Positions 57,375 through 64,000 of a stretch of DNA of 64,000 nt are shown in pieces; within the stretch, counting starts at the first letter, position 1; each line of letters starts with the position of its first letter. The notes under the pieces are model-generated. The model ran no database searches. It was not told the DNA's origin and saw only the letters and a program-made list of their open reading frames with translations. This DNA comes from Desmodus rotundus (lineage: Eukaryota > Chordata > Mammalia > Chiroptera > Phyllostomidae). Made by a program: the position numbers and the translations under genes. The DNA is taken from assembly GCF_022682495.2 (NCBI RefSeq), contig NC_071397.1, positions 7,655,082 to 7,719,081 of the forward strand, given 5' to 3'.

Positions 57375-57930
57375 TCTTGCAGCAACAGAATTGTGGCTGG
57401 GCACATGCCTTCCAGAAAAACAAGATTTTCCAGCCTTTGTTGCGACTAGGTTTGGCCATGTGACGACATCTGACCAGTGAAGTGAAAGTGGCAAAGATAT
57501 GGGCAACTTAGTAAGTGTCTTTACAGGAACAGTTGGGCCCTTCCCTCTTTTCCTTCCTGCTAGCTGGGATGTGAATGTGATAGCTGGAGCTGCACTGGCC
57601 ATCTTAGACCATGAGGTGAATTTGGAAATGGAGGCCATACCCAGCAGGGTAACAAGGTAGAAGGACCTTTTTTTTTTTTTTTTTTTAAAGATTTTATTTA
57701 TTTATTTTAGACAGAGGGAAAGGGAGGGAGAAAGAGAGGGAGAGAGACATCAATGTGTGCCTGCCTCTCGCACATCCCCTACTGGGGACCTGACCTGCAA
57801 CCCAGGCATGTGCCCTGACTGGGAATTGAACCAGTGACCCTTTGGTTCACAGGCTGGCGCTCAATCCACTGAGCCACACCATCCAGGGCCTTAGTCTGGT
57901 TTTAAATGTAAGATGAAAATAAAATTCTGT
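57375..57930 (+). repeat. LTR-like ancient repeat split by a VES SINE
   Basis: Left part contains tttggccatgtgacgacatc, gtgatagctggagctgcact, ggccatcttagaccatgagg and acaaggtagaaggacc, ending at the SINE. Same family as 24450 and 49075. The right part after 57890 is short. Confidence 0.65.
57668..57890 (-). mobile_element. VES-type SINE, full length
   Basis: Reverse orientation: a 19-base T run, gattttatttatttatttta, the GA body, ctgcctctcgcacatccc, tgccctgactgggaattgaa and gaccctttggttcacaggct. The head ends tgagccacaccatccaggg. Closest of the five to the VES consensus as I recall it. No clear target-site duplication. Confidence 0.95.
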
Positions 57931-57974
57931 CGTCCAATTTGGATTTTTTTGTCACTCAAAGTCATACTTTGTCC

Positions 57975-58044
57975 TAGTATTTTATCTATAATACAGGTAA
58001 TAGTATTTTATCTATAAACACAGCTAGAAGTCCCTAGACTTCTA
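57975..58044. repeat. 17-bp direct repeat and adjacent 8-bp-arm hairpin
   Basis: tagtattttatctataa occurs at 57975-57991 and 58001-58017. Directly after, tagaagtc (58025-58032) and gacttcta (58037-58044) form a hairpin with loop ccta. Confidence 0.95.
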
Positions 58045-58260
58045 ACTTTCAGTTTCCTCCAATGGACTCCTTCCTTACAACAGCCCCCCCCCCCCCAGCC
58101 CAAGTCTGTAGAAGAGCAGTCCTCTCCTTTGCTTCTCTTGACTCAGGGTTCGCCATTTGACTGTACGTCCCAAATTGCAACTCTTTGTTGTTCCTGAATA
58201 AAGCCATTTTGCTGGCTGTTCCTTTAAGGTCAAGACCATGCATACTGATGGCATGCGACG
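58045..58260 (+). repeat. Possible retroviral LTR fragment (R/U5-like)
   Basis: A 13-base C run at 58084-58096 is followed by ttgcaactctttgttgttcc and tgaataaagccattttgctg. This resembles the polyadenylation region of endogenous retrovirus LTRs. Boundaries and class are not resolved; no coding sequence. Confidence 0.35.
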
Positions 58261-58880
58261 CCAAGGGTCTGCAACTTTGCCTAAAGGCTTTCTCTGGCTG
58301 TAGGAGCTCACTGGGCAGGGTGGACGGGCCAGAAATGCTGAGAAATTAGCTCCCCCTATAAGCCATCTTGAATGGGAGCTATAATGAATGAGGTGACCTA
58401 TGTAGGCCTATTCAAATCTCAAGTTTGGGGATTTTATGGCCATAAGACAAGATGACCAGACCACCCCAAGGAGCAGGCAGCAAGGCCACGTGGAGGGAAA
58501 ACTGGAACCTACAAATACACCAAGTAAAAGTCTTGCCAGTACAGTCAGATGTGCTTCTGTGATTTACCCCTTTTCTGGGGAAGGACCCGGAAGGGGAAAC
58601 GGAGCTCTGCACTGGGGAGTTCCCAGGCTGAAGGAGGAGTCTCAGGCTCATCTCCAAGGAGCCCCTGATGTAACGGGGGAGTGGGACTCCACCTGGCAGA
58701 TGCCAATTGAACAAAACCCTGTATGAGCGGGTGTCTCCACCGTGAGGTCGTGTGGACACAGGAGAGGACCCTACTCCAGAATCTATGAGGATTGCTCCCT
58801 CTAGGGGGCAAAGCCACAGGTCTTGGACTGGACACAGCATGGGATTTATAGGGAGAACGTACTCTGACACCTTCTGCTTT
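58260..58880. other. Intronic sequence, nothing recognised
   Basis: Part of a long minus-strand open frame (58412-59326) that I do not accept as a gene. Confidence 0.45.
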
Positions 58881-58993
58881 ACCACCCCACCCACATCACC
58901 CCAGGCAGCCACCTGTCTCTCCCTTAGTTTTCTCATTTGCAAAATCAAGACAACATGTGTTGTACTTCTCTCAGTATTTGGAAATTTGAATGA
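58880..58993 (+). repeat. MIR SINE fragment
   Basis: Contains cccttagttttctcatttgc, aaaatcaagacaacatgtg and gaaatttgaatgagatgatg. Confidence 0.65.
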
Positions 58994-59027
58994 GATGATG
59001 ATGATTATCATCATCATCATCATCATC

Positions 59028-59063
<36 letters not shown>
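58994..59063 (+). repeat. GAT/ATC palindrome joined to (GT)n
   Basis: GATGATGATGAT, a single T, then ATCATCATCATC form a 25-base near-palindrome (58994-59018). ATC units continue to about 59029 and then 16 GT units run to 59063. Confidence 0.97.
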
Positions 59064-59064
<1 letters not shown>

Positions 59065-59324
59065 TCCCCAAGTAAGGCCATCTTCCCCTCTCATCTGCCA
59101 CCTTTCTAAGTCCCTGATGCTCTTTCTTTGATATGGATACAGGGGGTCCCCAAATAGGGATTTGTAATGGGGTCCAGAACTCAGGGTGTCCAGGAAATAT
59201 TAAAAAATACATATAGGATGCCCTCACCCCCACAAGCCTGAGCTGGGGGAAGGGACCCATGGAGCAGGGCCATTCAGAGCTGTTTTGCATAGCAACAGCT
59301 GTGCAGCTAACCCCTGGCACGGTC

Positions 59325-59371
59325 ATTTAACATATCTATAACCTTTAACTGGCTTCATAGATATGTTAAAT
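59325..59371. repeat. Perfect inverted repeat, 15-bp arms, 17-base loop
   Basis: Arms atttaacatatctat (59325-59339) and atagatatgttaaat (59357-59371). Outer arms cccctggc (59311-59318) and gccagggg (59391-59398) also pair, but asymmetrically. Confidence 0.96.
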
Positions 59372-60110
59372 AGCTGTGGCCATGCTTTGAGCCAGGGGGA
59401 TGGGAGTGACTTCCACCCAAGATGTAACTGGGAGGCAACTCCCTCTGGTTACAGCAAAGCCTGTGTGACAGCTTGGAGATGATTGGCTCCACACCTCAGG
59501 GCCACGCCTGCCCACACTTACTATGGCACCAAGAAAACCTTGGAAAAAAAATAAGGGAATGCTGGCAGGTGTAACTGATTGTGGGAGGAGTCGGAAGTGG
59601 GGCTGCAGAGGAAGACTGGCGCTGGGATTTCAACTGAGGTGTGGCAGCCATGCTAAGTGGGGGCCATGCGGCTTTGGGGCGCTCCCTTTTGCCACATGGC
59701 TTAGGGAGCAGGAGAGACCTTCCTGGGAGGAAAAGGGGTGAAAGAACTCTTGCTGGTGGGCCATGAGAAGGTGCCACCTGGTTTTGGATTAACAGGAGAT
59801 CGCAGCGGCGACACAGCTGATGGTGCTGGGAACCGAGGGAGGCCTGCCAGCCAAGCACAGTTTACTGGGAAGAACCAGGGGCTACCTGAGCCATGGACTT
59901 CTATTTCTTTTCCTGAGATATGGTACCCCTAACTGGGCAAAGGGGGGAAGGAAGGAATGTGTGTTTGTGTTTTAAGGGACTTTGGGGTCTTAATGAAGAC
60001 GCTAAGTCATTACTCTAAGTCTGAACAACCTTTGAATAAATAATTCCTTTCCTTTTCACCAATCTCTGACATTGAGAGACGTCATTCCCTGGTGGCGGGC
60101 AAGGCGAATT
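59372..60110 (+). repeat. Candidate endogenous retrovirus LTR
   Basis: The segment has a polyadenylation signal (tttgaataaataattccttt, near 60030) about 70 bases before ggcaaggcgaatttggtac. The bases from 60106 (tggtacagggggaacccagg) loosely resemble a tRNA primer-binding site, as expected just after an LTR. The left end is not defined and no gag, pol or env-like sequence follows. Tentative. Confidence 0.35.
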
Positions 60111-60139
60111 TGGTACAGGGGGAACCCAGGAGAAAAGGG

Positions 60140-60610
60140 GGTCCATTCAGTAATAGCATATTGTCCCCCACCCCCATATGGGTCCTTTCTGTAACAATAT
60201 CACCAATGAGCTGAGGGGAAGAGCTTCCTCTGATCCCATTTGGGGCAGGCCCAGCTGCCTGGGTCCCCAGAGGCCAGGCTCAGCCTTCAGACAGTAGCAG
60301 GTTCTGAACTAGGATCGAAACCTGGATTAGAGGACATGATACCCCCTCCTGCGACTGCTCCCCGCTGAAGTCAGACCACACTCATGTCTCACTGCTCAGA
60401 CCTGGAGGGAGACACAGTGTCTGGGGGACTCAGTAAGTGACTTCTGGCAAAGTCCAGGTGATGCAACAGGGGTTTTGCAGGTGAGTTATCTCCAGGTTGA
60501 GTGGTAACAAGAGAAAACAAAGACATCTCAGAGAGTTTGCATATCGATCAAGCACATCTCAGGGGCAAGAGGTAGGTGGCGGCTGACTCCTCTCCCCGGA
60601 AGCACTCAGG
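60140..60610. other. Intronic sequence, nothing recognised
   Basis: No repeat or exon recognised; weak GGGAGACACAG-type words hint at further decayed array units. Confidence 0.35.
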
Positions 60611-60618
60611 GAAAAGTG

Positions 60619-61020
60619 CAGTCTCTATGTGCAATGGGAAGGAGACAGCTCTGACCTTGGAAGGTTCCAATGGAAGATAAACCACCCCGGCCTCAAGGAT
60701 TTCCCAGTCTGAGGGGGGAGATACAGCCTCTGTCTTTAGAGGACTCCTAGTCAAAGCGGGGAAACAGCCTTTGATTTCAAGATCTATCCCATGAAAGACA
60801 CCTGAACCCCAGGATGCCCCCGTCTAAAAGGGGCATCAGACCTGGCTTATGGTCTCTCCTACTACAGTGGAAAGGACCTAGTCCCTGCCATAGGCAGCCC
60901 CCAGCCTAACAAGGGCACACAGCCTCTGCTTCAGAAATCTCCAACTCTGATGTGGGACACTCAGTCCCTGACCTCAGAACCCCAAACCTGGCCTTAGGGA
61001 GCCCTTAGTGAGAGGAGACA
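60619..61020 (+). repeat. Degenerate tandem array, about 41-bp unit, roughly nine units
   Basis: Successive units begin at about 60649, 60685, 60727, 60768, 60807, 60840, 60882, 60923 and 60965. Most read CCTCTG..TTCAG near the start, an ..TCYCARYCTRA.. middle, and GGG.NACACAG at the end. Unit lengths run from 33 to 44. Strongly diverged from each other, so old. Confidence 0.75.
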
Positions 61021-61450
61021 GAGAGCATTGACAGAGCATCTGTCTCAAAACAGTGTCGCAACGTGGAGAGACATGTATTGGGCTCATTAGGGAATGAGTC
61101 CCCTGAACCCGACCAGGGCGAGGGCTGCCTTACAACCCCCCCGCCCATCCAACCCCAAATCCAGGGCCATGGGCCCTACTGAGCTGGAATGGATGTTTCC
61201 TGTCTGTTCCAAAAACTCTTCTCATTAAATCCGTGAGTGGCTACTGAGCACTTGCTCTGAGCCAGACCATGTTGGGGGCAGGGATTCACAGTCCTCACCC
61301 CACTGCCCTTCTTCCCTTCCCCCAACACTGGGAGGCCCTGTAACCCCCTCTTTATAGGTCCCAGCCTCTCTGGCTGAGGGACTTGCCTTGGCCACCTCTG
61401 CAATCTGTGCCCAGCACAGAGTCTGGCTCCAAAGTAGGTGCTCAAGAATT
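61020..61450. other. Intronic sequence, weak MIR/L2-like words
   Basis: actgagcacttgctctgagc and aagtaggtgctcaagaatta resemble MIR or L2 ends. Not resolved. Confidence 0.35.
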
Positions 61451-61454
61451 ATTT

Positions 61455-61545
61455 GTTTATTTAAAACACAGCAAAGCAGGTATCAGTACACTGTTTTCCA
61501 TGCCTTTCTGTATGCCTGAAATATTCATAATTTAAGAAAGAAAAC
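61455..61545 (+). repeat. L1 LINE 3' fragment
   Basis: Contains ccatgcctttctgtatgcc and tgaaatattcataatttaag, as in the ends of old L1M elements. Confidence 0.6.
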
Positions 61546-62085
61546 ATGGTAAGAAAAGTATGTGATAAACGCCCTAGAAAGGAGAGCAAAGGAATACAGC
61601 CAGGGTTCAGTGATGGGGGTGCAGATTTCGGGGGAAGGAGTGTGGGATGAGGGGGCACTGAGCTCAGATGTAGGTATGGTCAAGCTGTTTTGGGAGTGGT
61701 GAATTTGTACATACTGATTCCATGACTAAAGAAAACTAACTAAATATCCAAATTTAAAAATGGGTCACGTGACCCCAATGAGGTGTGATATTAAACCAGG
61801 TCTCGGTACCTTAAAGAGGAAAAAACCATGCAGAGAAACTAATGCTAATGGAGGAGTGGACCAAGTGGCTGGGGTGGGGGGACGGGGACATGATACGAGA
61901 AAGCCACTCTCCCCTGCGCCCAGTCCGCCTCTGCTACTCCCCAGCCTCTCTGGTATATTCTCCTCCTCTCTGGTTTCATCTCTAAGTGGAAATAATGCCA
62001 GCCTGCCTTCCTTCCTGGCCAATTTAGAAGTGCACTGAGGTGCTATGTGTAGGGGACACTAAGGAGGGACAAGAACTTACCTGAT
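61545..62085. other. Intronic sequence, nothing recognised
   Basis: No repeat or exon recognised with confidence. Confidence 0.4.
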
Positions 62086-62089
62086 GTAA

Positions 62090-62522
62090 CCATTGTAGTG
62101 AGCCCCCCACAAATAAGTCCACCTCCCTAACCCTCAGAACCTATAAAAGGGGCCTCATTTGAATAAAGGGTCTTGGAAGATATAATTCAGTTCAGGTAAC
62201 AAAATCAGCCTGGATTACCCTGGTGGGCCCAAAATACAGTGACAAGTGTCCTTATAAGAGACATAAGAGGAGAGGATACAAAGACACAGGGGAGATGGCC
62301 AAGTGAAGACGGAGGAGGCAGAGATTGGAGCTACGCAGCCACAAACCAACGGATGCCCAGAGCCCCCAGAAGCGGCTGGGGGGAGCGCCACCCCAGCGCC
62401 TTGGCCTCAGACTGCTGGCCTCCGGAACTGCGAGGGAACACCTTTCTGCTGTGCTCAGCACCCCCCCCCCCCCCCCCCGTACGGGGTAATTTATTACAGC
62501 AGCCCCAGGAAGCGGATACAAC
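62090..62522 (+). repeat. MLT1-type (MaLR) LTR interrupted by poly-C
   Basis: Colinear MLT1 words: agtgtccttataagagacat, aagacggaggaggcagagat, tggagctacgcagccacaaa, cagactgctggcctccggaa and ttattacagcagccccagga. An 18-base C run (62461-62478) sits where the polyadenylation-side sequence is expected. Old and non-coding. Confidence 0.88.
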
Positions 62523-64000
62523 CATCATCTTTGACGTTCCTGCTGTTGACTCCCCATGAGTCCGCCTCATCTCCAACCCATCCTCTGCCCTGCTCTGACC
62601 CCTGGGGGCTGGGCCCTAGTGATTGCATTTCTCAGACGCCCCTTCCCTTTCCTTCCCTTCCCTTCCCTTCCCACTGGCTTTCAGGGTTTGGCCACTGCGA
62701 GGCTCCCACAGGAGACTGGAGGACCAGCTGCAGGAGAGTGAGGTCGGGGCATTTCTCCCACTGCCCTGACAATGCACCTGCTGCATGGCAGTTCTGGCAG
62801 TATCTGCTTTCTGTGGCCACGGCCCCTCTTGCTGGCAGCCGTTCCCCTGGTACCTCTGCCCCCCTGCTCTGCTGGCCCCAGAAATAGTAACTGCCTCTTG
62901 CCTTCTAGTGCCCCCAGAGGGCACCAGCCCCTATTGGAACCACCTCCCCTGTCCATGCCTCTCTCTGCAAGAAGTCCCTTCACTCATCTCTTTAGTAAAT
63001 TCTGGGGGTGAGTCATCTACTTGAAGCTGGGTCCCCACCTGCCACAGTGTCCACCTGCCTTACAGACTTGTCACCCCAGAGCCAGCCCCTTCCTTCTGGA
63101 TTCTTACCAAGAACAGCCTAACAGCTGGCAATTTTCTTTCTACGCAGTCAAAGTGGTGACCATGGGCCCCTTGGCATCTGATGTGTGTGTCTGGACTTCA
63201 GTGCCCTCACTCACCACGCCCCCCCATCTTCCCTGCAGAACCCCACTTAGGACTTGCGTGAGGCAGCCAGCTGGGCCCCTGAGGCATGTAGGCCTGCGAA
63301 AGGGGCAATCACGGAGTGGGCGAGCATCTAAGCCAGCACGATACCGCCCCCCCACCACTGCCCCATGAAACAGAAACCAACAGCGAAATGGTGCCAGGAG
63401 GTTTTGATTGAATGAATAATTTAAGAGGCTGTTTCCTGCCTGCTTCCAGAAGAATTCCCTGAGGGGGAGAGAGAGAGAAAATTAGAAGGCTGAGCAGCCA
63501 GACGCTCCCAGCCTGCGGATGACCTCCCCACCCCACCCCAGCTCCCAGGCTTGACCCCTGCACCATCTGCTCTTGCTCCCACTGCTCAGCTCTGACAGTT
63601 GCACCTGCCCGGCCTGGAGTCTACCTCAAGCGAGCACCAAGGGTGGGGGAGGATGGAGTATGAGAAATAGGGGCAGGACAGGGGTGGGGGCTTTACCCCA
63701 GATACTACCTTGAGGGTCAGAGCTGGGGATAGTGTAGGAGCTTCCTAATCCATCCCTTCACCCTACTGAGGAAGCTGAGGACCAGAAGTGGCAGGGTCAC
63801 ACCACAGTGGCCTGCCCAAGCCTGTTGACAGCAGGCTGAGAAGGATATTGACAAACTAGAGCACGTCCAGCAGGTCTGGGCCTGACAAGTGAGGGGTATG
63901 GGAGCTGAAAGGACAGAAGGGCCAGGGGACCCCGCTTGTGCAACCCAAGTCTTCAGGAGCAGGAATGGGGCTGTTCAGCAAATATTTGAAGATATCAGCC
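62522..64000. other. Intronic sequence, nothing recognised
   Basis: (CCCTT)n run at 62640-62672. Weak reverse MIR words at 63745-63830 (gaggaagctgaggaccagaa). No gene supported up to the window edge. Confidence 0.4.

Larger units (their letters stand above)
33355..64000 (-). other. LRFN2: LRFN2 intron upstream of the coding exon (partial)
   Basis: The acceptor at 33355 requires an upstream exon carrying the 5' UTR. No CpG-rich promoter-like segment or recognisable first exon was seen up to 64000, so the intron probably continues beyond the window. This is inference from splice logic and from the known gene layout. Confidence 0.75.

Noticed and set aside
57780..57890. tRNA gene
   Set aside because: The tRNA-like sequence is the head of a VES SINE, as at 13580-13698, 18690-18775 and 54610-54725.
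58412..59326. 304-codon open frame on the minus strand
   Set aside because: It translates the GT/ATC microsatellite into runs of His-Thr, Met and Ile, crosses a MIR fragment and shows no domain-like sequence.
60619..61020. CRISPR array
   Set aside because: Units are contiguous and diverged with no conserved repeat plus unique spacer pattern, and the genome is mammalian.
1..64000. Bat-type young DNA transposons, Helitrons or intact retroviral genes
   Set aside because: No intact transposase, Helitron-type CTAG hairpin end or gag/pol/env reading frame was recognised.

Overview
This is vertebrate, specifically placental-mammal, nuclear DNA and almost entirely intronic. Only one protein-coding exon can be supported. 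The repeat content is mammalian: many decayed MIR, L2, L1 and MaLR (MLT1) copies, hAT/MER5-type and Tigger DNA transposons. Five copies of a tRNA-derived SINE with a GAACC...GTGACCC head, a CT/GA-rich body and a TTTATTTATTT tail match what I know as the VES family of bats. The best inference is therefore a bat, probably Yangochiroptera; the species is not determined.

The gene is LRFN2 (SALM1), a synaptic adhesion protein, on the minus strand. Its large first coding exon lies at 31930-33354. It encodes the signal peptide, the leucine-rich repeats, the Ig domain and the first half of the fibronectin III domain, and it is bounded by a good acceptor and a good donor. The exon carrying the rest of FN3, the membrane helix and the C-terminal tail was not found, so it should lie beyond the left edge (lower coordinates). 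The upstream non-coding exon should lie beyond the right edge. On that reading 1-31929 is the intron after the exon and 33355-64000 is the intron before it, so the whole window sits inside one gene.

Layout. 1-7.3 kb: SINE end, LTR-like repeats and a MIR cluster. 7.3-7.8 kb: a U6 snRNA pseudogene joined directly to an L1 3' end and flanked by a diverged target-site duplication, which looks like a single U6/L1 chimeric retrocopy. 8-18 kb: MIR and L2 copies, one VES SINE and a MER5A. 18-19 kb: an LTR-like repeat carrying a VES SINE, followed by an AT-rich repeat-free block with homeodomain-type sites. 20.5-22.9 kb: a near-complete, dead Tigger1 transposon on the minus strand. 23-31.9 kb: scattered old repeats, an L1 fragment and a perfect 11-bp-arm hairpin. 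31.9-33.4 kb: the LRFN2 exon. 33.4-44 kb: L2 copies (one holding a nested L1 end), two adjacent hAT elements and a MaLR remnant. 44.3-45.3 kb: a cluster of GA/GT/CT tracts. 46-58 kb: MIRs, MLT1-type LTRs and two VES SINEs, one with a perfect target-site duplication. 58-60.2 kb: LTR-like sequence with hairpins. 60.6-61.0 kb: a degenerate tandem array of about 41-bp units. 62.1-62.5 kb: an MLT1 LTR.

I see no second protein-coding gene, no functional RNA gene and nothing like a novel multigene system. The most interesting items are the U6/L1 chimera, the tandem array, the hairpins and the candidate conserved non-coding blocks. All repeat family names are from memory and by eye; boundaries are approximate unless a terminal repeat or duplication is stated.
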